64,000 bases of DNA from CAIYXB01 sp038146805 (GTDB lineage: Bacteria; Cyanobacteriota; Vampirovibrionia; LMEP-6097), in the NCBI GenBank assembly GCA_038146805.1, contig JAYQSH010000005.1, forward strand, positions 806,001 to 870,000, in the 5' to 3' direction. Position numbers and translations under genes: made by a program. The stretch's first letter is position 1. The number at the start of each line of letters is the position of its first letter. The notes under the pieces were generated by a model. The model was not told the DNA's origin. It ran no database searches and worked only from the letters and a program-made list of their open reading frames with translations. Shown here in pieces: positions 34,804 through 42,315 of the stretch.

Positions 34804-36003
34804 ATGACTGATACAAAAACAAAATTTAAATTATCAAAAAGATTAGAAAAAATCCCTCCTTATTTATTTGCTCGCATCGATGAAAAAAAAGCGGCGGCAA
34901 AAGCTCGTGGTGTTGATGTAATAAATATGGGTATTGGTGATCCTGATCAACCAACTTTAAAACCAGTAGTAGACGAAATGCACAATGCAATTGATGATGC
35001 AGCAAATCATGATTATCCTCCCTACACTGGAACTTTAGAATACCGCAAAGCTTGTGTTGAATGGACTGCAAAAAGATTTGGTATCAAAGAATTTGATCCT
35101 GTTACAGAATGTTTATCAACAGTTGGATCAAAAGAATCTATTCACAATAGCTTTTTAGCTTTTGTTGATCCCGGTGATTACACTTTGATCCCTGACCCTG
35201 GTTATCCTGTATACAATACCGCTACAATCTTTGCCGGTGGCACGCCGCATAAAATGCCATTGCTTGCAGAAAATAATTTTTTACCAGATTTTGATAAAAT
35301 CCCAACAGAGATTCGTAACAAAGCAAAAATGATGTGGTTGAATTATCCAAATAATCCAACAAGTGCTTTGGCTCCAGTGGAGTTTTTTCAAGAAGCTGTT
35401 GATTTTTGTTCTAAGTATGGCATAGTGCTTTGTCACGACCAAGCTTATTCAGAAATCTATTTTGAAAATTACACTTCACCTTCAATTTTTAATGCTAATG
35501 GTGCAGAAGAAATAGCTATTGAATTTCATTCTTTTTCAAAAGGTTTTAATATGACAGGTTGGAGATTAGGTTGGGTTCTTGGCAACCGCGATGCTATTCA
35601 AGCATTGGCTCAGGTAAAAACAAATGTTGACTCAGGAGTATTTAAGGCAATTCAAAAAGCTGGAATCGCTGGTTTTAATATTAGCCAAGAAGATATAACT
35701 AAAAAGAACGAAGAAATTTATGCACCACGTCGCAAGGCGATTATGGATGGCTTAAGTAAACTTGGTTGGAATTTTACTAGTCCAAAAGCAACTATGTTTG
35801 TTTGGGCTCCAATTCCACCTTCTTGTAAATCTTCAGCAGAGTTTTGTGAGATGCTTTTAGATGAGTGTGGCATTGTGGTGTCACCGGGCAATGCTTTTGG
35901 TGATCATGGAGAAGGATTCTTTAGAATTGCTATGACGACTGAGGTGCCAAGAATTGAAGAAGCAATTAAAAGAATGCAAGAAAAAAATATTAGTTTTTCT
36001 TAG
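34804..36003 (+). CDS. dapL: LL-diaminopimelate aminotransferase
   Basis: 399 residues, PLP aminotransferase. It converts tetrahydrodipicolinate directly to LL-diaminopimelate, bypassing the succinylase or acetylase routes, for lysine and peptidoglycan. Conserved segments: INMGIGDPDQPT, YPPYTGTLEYRKA, MWLNYPNNPTSA, the PLP-Lys in SFSKGFNMTGWRLGW, and FFRIAMT at the end. The DapL route is found in cyanobacteria, chlamydiae, plants and some anaerobes, so it informs the taxonomic guess. Close relatives with other substrate preferences exist, but the signature fits DapL well. Confidence 0.85.
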   Translation: MTDTKTKFKLSKRLEKIPPYLFARIDEKKAAAKARGVDVINMGIGDPDQPTLKPVVDEMHNAIDDAANHDYPPYTGTLEYRKACVEWTAKRFGIKEFDPVTECLSTVGSKESIHNSFLAFVDPGDYTLIPDPGYPVYNTATIFAGGTPHKMPLLAENNFLPDFDKIPTEIRNKAKMMWLNYPNNPTSALAPVEFFQEAVDFCSKYGIVLCHDQAYSEIYFENYTSPSIFNANGAEEIAIEFHSFSKGFNMTGWRLGWVLGNRDAIQALAQVKTNVDSGVFKAIQKAGIAGFNISQEDITKKNEEIYAPRRKAIMDGLSKLGWNFTSPKATMFVWAPIPPSCKSSAEFCEMLLDECGIVVSPGNAFGDHGEGFFRIAMTTEVPRIEEAIKRMQEKNISFS

Positions 36004-36160
36004 CTGCTGTTAACAAATACTTAGGTGAAGTCCTGCTATTTATGACTAAATTTACTTAGGTAAAATAACAAAGGATCTTTAATTTTCATAGCTATTGTAA
36101 AATGTTCTAGGCTGATAGATAAGCCTTTTTTTTGTGCCGCGAATAGGGCATAATATAACT

Positions 36161-37921
36161 ATGGTATTCGATATAAAAGATGCTTTTCTTGGGAAAAATC
36201 CCAAGAAAAAGGATATTGATTTTTCTTTAAATAAAGACTATTTAAATAGATTATCGGTTATTGAAATTGGTGCTTTAAATGGTGAAGTCTTAGATTACAC
36301 TGAACATTTTGACAAATTTTTTCCTACTTTAGAAGAGTTTCTTAAAGAGGCAACTCGCATCTCACAAAATCCAAATAAAACTGTGAATTTAGATTATTTA
36401 AATTATGGAATTCATGTGCCACATGAGCTTTCTATTGAAAAAGAGGCTATTGAGTATGTTTTGCCTTTCTATAATTCTATAGATAGTCGCTCAGGTGTTG
36501 ATTGGAGAAATGTTTTGCCAATTACAATCTTGCCTGCTGTGCTTGGTGCTTTTGGTGCGGCTTTGGTTAATCCAAATTTAGTAACAGGTAAATATGGCAA
36601 GCGTGCTAATGAACTTGAAGTGAGAGTTGTAAAATCTTTAGCTAAAATTTTAGGTTATAAAGATTTGGATAAAGCATGGGGACTTGCTTTAGAAGGAAGT
36701 ACTAAGGGCAATATGTATGGGTATTTGCTTGGCTTACGTAAAGCTTTTCCACAAATTAAAGAAGAAGGTTTGATGGGTTTAACACAAAAATTTATGTTTG
36801 CTAATTCCCAAGCAGGACATTTTTCAAACTTTACAAATTTAGCTGCGATAGGTACAGGAAGAAAAAACGCAATTAGAATTGCAGCCAATGCTTATGGTTG
36901 TATCAAGACCAAAGCTCTTAAAGAAAAGCTTGAAAATTGTTACAAACAAGGAATTGTCGTTCCTACAGTGCTGTTAACAATTGGTACCACCGATCATTGT
37001 GCAATTGATGATGTAAAAGAGTGCTATGAAGTGGTAGAGGAGTTAGCAGAAAAATATCCTGATATGCCAAGACCGCATATTCACCTTGATGCCGCTATTG
37101 GTTGGTCATTAACTTTCTTCAACGATTATGATATTGAAGCAAACCCTTTGAGCTTAAAAGAAAGCTTTGTAGAAAAATTACCAAAAATTCAAGACAAATG
37201 TAGAAACTTACACTATGCAGATTCAATTACACTTGATATGCACAAAACTGGATTTGCACCTTATAGTTCGAGTTTTTTGATTGTGAAAAATATTCGTGAC
37301 TTTGAGTATATGATGTGGGATTCTGGAGAGTTTAAATATTTTGATCCTTCAGAAGACAAAATTGCGCCAGTGCAATATTCACTTGAATGCACGCGTAGTT
37401 CTAGTGGTGTTTATGCCACTGCTATGGCTTTAAAGTCTTTGGGTGTTGAAGGTTATCAAACTTTGTTATCAGCTGGTTTACAGTATTCTAATATGCTCAA
37501 AGAAAAATTCATTTCTCTTGATAATATAGCTGTAATTAATCCTGAATTAGGTTTTACTTCTTTATTTCGCCCTTATCCAAGTTTTGTGAAAAATGCTCAA
37601 GAGCTTCTAAGAAAAGAACTTTATGATGAAAGTTTTCAAGAAAATTCAAAAAAACTTAGTGCTTATATAGATGAGTTTTATAAATTTTGGAAAATGCATA
37701 AAAGCCCATCAACAGCTTTGCTAGATTTTGTGCGCTCTGCCGCTTGGGCACAGTATGGTAACCAAGATTATGAACTGCCAAGTTGGAAAGCATATATGCT
37801 TAACCCAAGAGTCGGTAAACATATAAAACCATTTTTAGATGAATTTCTGTCTTTGCGTTCTCAGTTTGAAAGAATAATTCCAGATGAAGATTTAGAAGAA
37901 TTAAAAATTATTTGTAGTTAA
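36161..37921 (+). CDS. Group II PLP-dependent amino-acid decarboxylase
   Basis: 586 residues from the ATG at 36161; the GTG at 36134 lies upstream of the -10 box (CATAAT, 6 nt before the ATG). Fold-type I decarboxylase: EGSTKGNMYGYLLGLR, IGTTDHCAIDDV, HLDAAIGW (PLP Asp/Ala region) and the Schiff-base Lys in DSITLDMHKTGFAPYSSSFLIV. The family includes glutamate, histidine and aromatic amino-acid decarboxylases and related lyases; the substrate cannot be told here. It has N- and C-terminal extensions relative to compact members. Cytoplasmic, apparently monocistronic. Confidence 0.8.
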   Translation: MVFDIKDAFLGKNPKKKDIDFSLNKDYLNRLSVIEIGALNGEVLDYTEHFDKFFPTLEEFLKEATRISQNPNKTVNLDYLNYGIHVPHELSIEKEAIEYVLPFYNSIDSRSGVDWRNVLPITILPAVLGAFGAALVNPNLVTGKYGKRANELEVRVVKSLAKILGYKDLDKAWGLALEGSTKGNMYGYLLGLRKAFPQIKEEGLMGLTQKFMFANSQAGHFSNFTNLAAIGTGRKNAIRIAANAYGCIKTKALKEKLENCYKQGIVVPTVLLTIGTTDHCAIDDVKECYEVVEELAEKYPDMPRPHIHLDAAIGWSLTFFNDYDIEANPLSLKESFVEKLPKIQDKCRNLHYADSITLDMHKTGFAPYSSSFLIVKNIRDFEYMMWDSGEFKYFDPSEDKIAPVQYSLECTRSSSGVYATAMALKSLGVEGYQTLLSAGLQYSNMLKEKFISLDNIAVINPELGFTSLFRPYPSFVKNAQELLRKELYDESFQENSKKLSAYIDEFYKFWKMHKSPSTALLDFVRSAAWAQYGNQDYELPSWKAYMLNPRVGKHIKPFLDEFLSLRSQFERIIPDEDLEELKIICS

Positions 37922-37937
37922 ATTTTGAAAAGCTGGG

Positions 37938-38651
37938 TTAATTGTTTTGAGCTTCTTGTGCTTTAGATTTCTTGTCTTCGAGTTCAAACGCTTCTGTTAA
38001 AACTTTAAATAAAAACTTCGCATACTCATCATCTTTTGTTTTATCCGGATGAAAAGCATTTACCACTTTTCTGTACTTGTACTTGTCAATGACAAATTTA
38101 TTTGAAGCTTGATGTTCATGAATTATTTGTGCAATTCGCCCGCTGTCACTTTGCTTGGTGCTTTCTATTACTTGAGCAACAATATCTCTAAATGTTTTCG
38201 CATCTCCTGTTAGTTCTAAAGAGTTTATACCTTCAAGAACCTTTTGTGCTTTTTCGTGATCTTCTTTTGCTCGTGCTTCTGCTTGAGCCCTATCATAAGC
38301 TTCTTGTTTTGCCGCTTCAAGTTCTGCTTGCTGGGCATTGTCTTTTGCTTTGCCTTTAAAACCAAAATACAATGCAGCAGCACTAAATGCTCCAGTAATA
38401 AAAGTTAAAAACTTTGATTTCATCATCATAAATAAGGCTGTTACACCTAAGCCAACAAAACCAGCTTTTTGGCTAAAGTTAAATTTTGCTTTTGTTGGGC
38501 TTTCTGTTTTTCTTGCAAAATTTTCGCCTTGATTGCGTGCCTCTTGCTGACTATAACTTGTTGTGTGCTGTGCTTCTTGGTTTGTTTGCGGCCCAGCATG
38601 CCCGTATTCTTGAGTTGCTCCTGCTGAAAAATTGTCACTTGTAGTTCGCAT
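37938..38651 (-). CDS. J-domain-containing protein with a membrane segment
   Basis: 237 residues from the ATG at 38651. A longer frame reaching 38771 would run into a mobile repeat and past the promoter, so it is rejected. A Gln/Ala-rich N-terminus, a hydrophobic stretch (GFVGLGVTALFMMMKSKFLTFITGAFSAAALYFGF) and a coiled coil lead to a C-terminal J-like segment with the HPD tripeptide: YRKVVNAFHPDKTKDDEYAKFLFKVLTEAFE. HPD is what stimulates Hsp70 ATPase, so it is probably a membrane-bound DnaK co-chaperone. The best promoter in the window precedes it. Confidence 0.72.
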   Translation of the reverse strand: MRTTSDNFSAGATQEYGHAGPQTNQEAQHTTSYSQQEARNQGENFARKTESPTKAKFNFSQKAGFVGLGVTALFMMMKSKFLTFITGAFSAAALYFGFKGKAKDNAQQAELEAAKQEAYDRAQAEARAKEDHEKAQKVLEGINSLELTGDAKTFRDIVAQVIESTKQSDSGRIAQIIHEHQASNKFVIDKYKYRKVVNAFHPDKTKDDEYAKFLFKVLTEAFELEDKKSKAQEAQNN

Positions 38652-38657
38652 ATGATT

Positions 38658-38687
38658 ATTATAGTCAATACGTATTAGCGAAGTCAA
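38658..38687 (-). promoter_or_regulatory. Promoter of the J-domain gene (leaderless)
   Basis: On the minus strand, TTGACT (38682-38687), 18 bp, TATAAT (38658-38663), then 6 nt to the ATG. Near-consensus boxes and no Shine-Dalgarno make this the clearest leaderless start in the window. Confidence 0.75.
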
Positions 38688-38716
38688 TAGGTATTTTTGT
38701 TTATTTTGCTCTTTAA

Positions 38717-39139
38717 GGGACTGATTCCAAACCCCATTTTGAATTTTATAAACTGGTGCTCTAAACTCCACCTGAATCTTATAAAAGCCTTTAAAACAAT
38801 GGTATTTTAAGACTTTTTTGATTCATGTAGCGCCACGCTGTAAATACAAAATAAAATTGTCAAAAGTCTTTTATTTATATAGGTTTTTTGAAGATTTATA
38901 TTTCCAGGTGGAGTTTAGAGCATCAGTTAGTGAATTTTAAAATACAGTGAAATGTTAAAATCACTAGCAAATGGGGTCAGAAATCAGTCCCACAAACGAC
39001 CTTACGCTTAGCTTGTTTCACTGCGTGAAACTCACTAAGCGGCGGTGTTTGATTCTTTTGTTAGGCGTGTCTAACCAAACCCTACTTATGCCCAAATCTA
39101 AAGACTCGAGATACTTATTACGGGTTTGGAAGCACGCCC
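38717..39139. repeat. Family R repeat, 423-bp copy with nested MITE
   Basis: Same length and structure as the copy at 8115-8537, about 30 kb away, with only a few substitutions seen. Flanked by TTTAA on both sides (38712-38716, 39140-39144). Because the MITE is at the identical position, the composite moved as one unit after the MITE had inserted. Confidence 0.85.
38749..38931. mobile_element. 183-bp MITE, second copy
   Basis: Same element as at 8147-8329, flanked by GAATTTTA (38741-38748, 38932-38939). The terminal core TGCTCTAAACTCCACCTG matches the IS at 40259-41300. Confidence 0.8.
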
Positions 39140-39217
39140 TTTAAGCATCTGCAAAAAAAAGAACTTTGAGAATATCTTTTTATTAAATCCCTAAAAACTG
39201 TTATATTACACGGGGAT

Positions 39218-39922
39218 ATGTTTGTAAAAACAACAAAATATATTATTTTTGCTCTTGTTTTTTGCTTAATTAGTAAAAATTTTGTTTTTGCTGAAGTTGC
39301 TCATCAAAACAAAGACAAAAAGGAAGAAAAAAAAGTCAATTTGCTTGAATATAGTTTCAAAGATATTCAATTATTAAAATCGGTTTTAAAAGATTTGCAA
39401 CCTTATACAAAACGCAATGCTAATTATTATAAAATTCAAATCAAAAAAAGCACACAATTTAACGCCTTTGTTAGTTATGGAAAAAACCTAGTAGTGCATA
39501 GTTCAGTTTTTAGAACTTTGAAATCTAAAGTTGCAATTGCAATGATTATTGCACATGAAGTTGGGCACCTTGAAAGAAAACATCTTATCAAAGGTACAGT
39601 CCTCAATATTTTTACATCTCTTGCTATCACTACAGCAAATATTTTTACCAAAAGTCAAATTTGGGGCTCAATCTATAATCAAGCTGGCAGTGGCATTGTC
39701 TCGACTCACTCAAGAAGTCAAGAGCGCAATGCTGATTTGTTTGCAGTTGATGTTGTCAATAAATTATATTGTGATGAACCCGGCAAATTAGAGGCTTGGA
39801 TGATAATGATTGAATTAGATGCTAATAATCAACATCCACTTTATGCTAGGTCACATCCCTATTCAAGTGATCGCTACAGATACATGAGAAAATTAATTGA
39901 AGATGCAGGATGTGCTTTATAA
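39218..39922 (+). CDS. Secreted M48-family metalloprotease
   Basis: 234 residues. Signal peptide (IIFALVFCLISKNFVFA), then a charged linker, then a peptidase M48 domain with the zinc motif in MIIAHEVGHLERKH (HExxH), the third-ligand region RSQERNADLFAVDVV (ExxxD), and a SHPYSSDRYRYM end. Similar small exported M48 enzymes (BepA/LoiP type) take part in outer-membrane quality control; a house-keeping role is inferred. The next gene starts 2 bp after its stop. Confidence 0.85.
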   Translation: MFVKTTKYIIFALVFCLISKNFVFAEVAHQNKDKKEEKKVNLLEYSFKDIQLLKSVLKDLQPYTKRNANYYKIQIKKSTQFNAFVSYGKNLVVHSSVFRTLKSKVAIAMIIAHEVGHLERKHLIKGTVLNIFTSLAITTANIFTKSQIWGSIYNQAGSGIVSTHSRSQERNADLFAVDVVNKLYCDEPGKLEAWMIMIELDANNQHPLYARSHPYSSDRYRYMRKLIEDAGCAL

Positions 39923-39923
39923 G

Positions 39924-40253
39924 ATGATGAAAAATTTTTTATTAGGTATATTTTTAATTAATTGCGTAGCCGCGCATGCCCAAAAAGTCCGTCACTTTGA
40001 GGACGGTCGACATGTTTTGTATAGAAAAAACAAAACCATAAAAGAAAAAGTTTCTGTGCAAGATGGTAAGCGCCATGGCGTTTGTTATAAATACTATCGT
40101 GATGGTGTAACAATCAAAAAAATCACTTACTACCTTCAAGGTAAAAAAGCTGGGCTCGAAAAGTTTTACGATAAATTGGGTATTTTAAAAAATTTCAAAG
40201 AACATAAAATACCATTTGATAAAAAACAATTTCCTCAAGAAACTAGTATTTAA
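39924..40253 (+). CDS. Small exported protein with MORN-like repeats
   Basis: 109 residues from the ATG at 39924 (an upstream in-frame start at 39897 lies inside the protease gene). Signal peptide MMKNFLLGIFLINCVAAHA. The mature part has MORN-variant strands: KRHGVCYKYYRDGVTIKKITYY and GKKAGLEKFYDKLGILK. Function unknown; probably periplasmic or surface, and possibly co-expressed with the M48 protease. The stop codon TAA is the first three bases of the 8-bp target duplicated by the IS insertion. Confidence 0.6.
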   Translation: MMKNFLLGIFLINCVAAHAQKVRHFEDGRHVLYRKNKTIKEKVSVQDGKRHGVCYKYYRDGVTIKKITYYLQGKKAGLEKFYDKLGILKNFKEHKIPFDKKQFPQETSI

Positions 40254-40258
40254 AGTTC

Positions 40259-41300
40259 ACAAACTGATGCTCTAAACTCCACCTAAGCCAAAAATCTCAT
40301 ATTAAAAAACCACGTAAAGAAATCTCCTCATTATCAATCACCATATTATGAAAACAAGCATAAATATGCATTAAATGTTCAAGATTGACAATCTTTTTTG
40401 TGGTGCACCAAGTTTTACGACTAAGCCTTTTTACATTGTCGCGAAACATAGCGGCACTATGATTCAAGCTAAAAAGCGGATCCCAACCAGTTGCCTTGAG
40501 CTCACCTTGCCCCACGACACAGCCACGTCTCCCTTTGTATGACAGTGTTCTAGCGCCTGCAAAAAATTCTTGAATGAGCGCAGGGTAATGCCATGATTTA
40601 TCAGAAATAAATTGCGTTAATTTGTTACAACAAGCTTGAAGTTCACTAAACATTTTGCGCAGTGTTTTTTTGCGCTCACAACTACGTGCGCCATATTTTT
40701 TCTTGGCAATTTCAGCCAAATGCCCTTTAGCGCGAATTTTGCCAACGTTTACGCTTAATATTTTTCTGCTTTGCATTTCAACGGCAATTGCCATTGTCAA
40801 AGGCTTACACTTAGTGTGTTCAAAGCTTTCCATTTCATCAAAAACCAAATCTGTAATCGGCGTGATTTCTTCGCGGGATTTGGCTAATTTTTTTCTTGCA
40901 CAAAAACCCAAGCGCACTAATCTTCTAGAAATTGTGCGAGGTACGACGCTTAGTACAAGCGCACAAGCCCGCTCCGAAAGCCCTTTGCAGAGTAGCTTAA
41001 AGCATGATTTATTGATATGTCTTTTTTGTAATCGGTAATCAAACCTAAGTGTCTGCTCAGAAAAATTTTTATTACAGCTTTTACAAAAAAATCTTTGTAT
41101 GATTTTTCTATCTGACTTTCTGATATGTGTGCCTTTTTTGATGACTTTTTCTCTGTTTTTACAGCAGGGGCATGGGTATTGTTTCATTTTGAATCCTCCA
41201 AGTACAAAATATTAGACAATACTTGACTTTTTATGGGGGGTCAAAAGGCTTTTTTTGATGCTAATTAGCTTTTTTAGGTGGAGTTTAGAGCAGCAGTTAA
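40259..41300. mobile_element. IS1-like insertion sequence, 1042 bp, intact
   Basis: Bounded by an 8-bp target duplication TAAAGTTC (40251-40258 and 41301-41308). The ends are inverted repeats: AAACTGATGCTCTAAACTCCACCT at the left, split as AAACTGATGC and TCTAAACTCC, and the complement of AGGTGGAGTTTAGAGCAGCAGTT at the right. One transposase gene fills it. Duplication length, TGATGCT near the tip and a single Zn-ribbon transposase fit the IS1 superfamily (single-ORF groups), not verified by search. It lies between convergent genes. Confidence 0.85.
40297..41187 (-). CDS. IS1-like transposase
   Basis: 296 residues. An N-terminal zinc ribbon (CPCCKNREKVIKKG, then FFCKSCNKNFSEQT) and a helix-turn-helix (LSERACALVLSVVPRTISRRLVRLG) precede a catalytic domain with acidic residues in LVFDEMESFEH, FISDKSWHYPAL and NLEHLMHIYACFHN. 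No frameshift, so it may be active. It could also mobilise the 183-bp MITEs at 8147 and 38749, which share its ends. Family assignment is by motif and target-duplication length. Confidence 0.8.
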   Translation of the reverse strand: MKQYPCPCCKNREKVIKKGTHIRKSDRKIIQRFFCKSCNKNFSEQTLRFDYRLQKRHINKSCFKLLCKGLSERACALVLSVVPRTISRRLVRLGFCARKKLAKSREEITPITDLVFDEMESFEHTKCKPLTMAIAVEMQSRKILSVNVGKIRAKGHLAEIAKKKYGARSCERKKTLRKMFSELQACCNKLTQFISDKSWHYPALIQEFFAGARTLSYKGRRGCVVGQGELKATGWDPLFSLNHSAAMFRDNVKRLSRKTWCTTKKIVNLEHLMHIYACFHNMVIDNEEISLRGFLI

Positions 41301-42304
41301 TAAAGTTCTTGTTTTACTTTGTTGATAACATCAGCTTCTACAAAAAGTTTGGCATTGCGGCAGGCATTATAGATAGCTTCATCATTAGAGCTGCCATGTG
41401 AAATAATAGAAATTCCATTAACACCACCAAGTAATGCTCCACCATAAGAGTTTGGATGTACATGCGCTTTGATTTCTTCAAAGACACTTGAATTTTTTAA
41501 TATTAAAGCGGCAATTTTTACAAGAGGAGATCCTGCTTTTAATTTTTCTTTGATTTGTTCAGCAAAAATTTTCAACCCCCCTTCAAGTGCTTTCAAATGA
41601 ATATTACCGACGAAACCGTCACATACCGCGACTTCACATAAATCATCAATAATAGTTTTGCCTTCCACGTTTCCAATGAAATTTAAATTTTTATTGTCGC
41701 TAAGTAGCTTATATGTTTCTTTGTAAAGTTCGGTTCCTTTTCCTTCTTCTTCTCCAATATTCAAAAGCCCGATACGAGCGTTATCAATATTAAATATGAT
41801 TTTGCTTAAGATCTTACCAATAACAGCATTCTGTAGCATTTGTGCCGCAGTAGCTTCAACATTGGACCCACCATCAATCAAAAACATTTGTTTCAAAGAA
41901 GTTGGAATCAAAGTACAAATGCATGGTCTCTCAAAACCTTCTATTCTTTTTAAAGTAAACAAGCTCGTTGCTGTTGCAACTCCAGTGTTGCCAGCGGCAA
42001 TGACAGCATCCGCAGTGCCTTCTTGAACTAATCGATTAGCAATAACAATACTTGCATCTTTTTCTCTACGAGCGGCACGAGCAACGTCTTTTTCGTCCAT
42101 TGGAATTTCTTTGTCAGTATGATAAATCTCAACCAAATCATTTTTCAATTGATGTTTTTGCATTATGTTTTTGATTTTTACTTCATCACCAACTAAAATT
42201 ATTTTGCACTGTAGCTTTTCGGCAGCCAAAAAACCACCTTTAACAGTTTCAAGCGGGGCATAATCCCCTCCCATAGCATCAATTGCAATTACTGGAGTTT
42301 TCAT
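41297..42304 (-). CDS. plsX: Phosphate acyltransferase PlsX
   Basis: 335 residues. PlsX makes acyl-phosphate from acyl-ACP for phospholipid synthesis at the membrane surface. Conserved starts and blocks: VIAIDAMGGDYAP, IAAGNTGVATATS, DGGSNVEATAAQMLQ, VCDGFVGN and GGALLGGVNG near the end. Length is normal. Its last codons cross into the right end of the IS: the Tyr codon spans the junction and the stop is contributed by the IS. No fabH follows. The gyrA stop is 11 bp upstream, so it may be read from the gyrA promoter. Confidence 0.95.
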   Translation of the reverse strand: MKTPVIAIDAMGGDYAPLETVKGGFLAAEKLQCKIILVGDEVKIKNIMQKHQLKNDLVEIYHTDKEIPMDEKDVARAARREKDASIVIANRLVQEGTADAVIAAGNTGVATATSLFTLKRIEGFERPCICTLIPTSLKQMFLIDGGSNVEATAAQMLQNAVIGKILSKIIFNIDNARIGLLNIGEEEGKGTELYKETYKLLSDNKNLNFIGNVEGKTIIDDLCEVAVCDGFVGNIHLKALEGGLKIFAEQIKEKLKAGSPLVKIAALILKNSSVFEEIKAHVHPNSYGGALLGGVNGISIISHGSSNDEAIYNACRNAKLFVEADVINKVKQELY

Positions 42305-42315
42305 GATTTAAAAGT

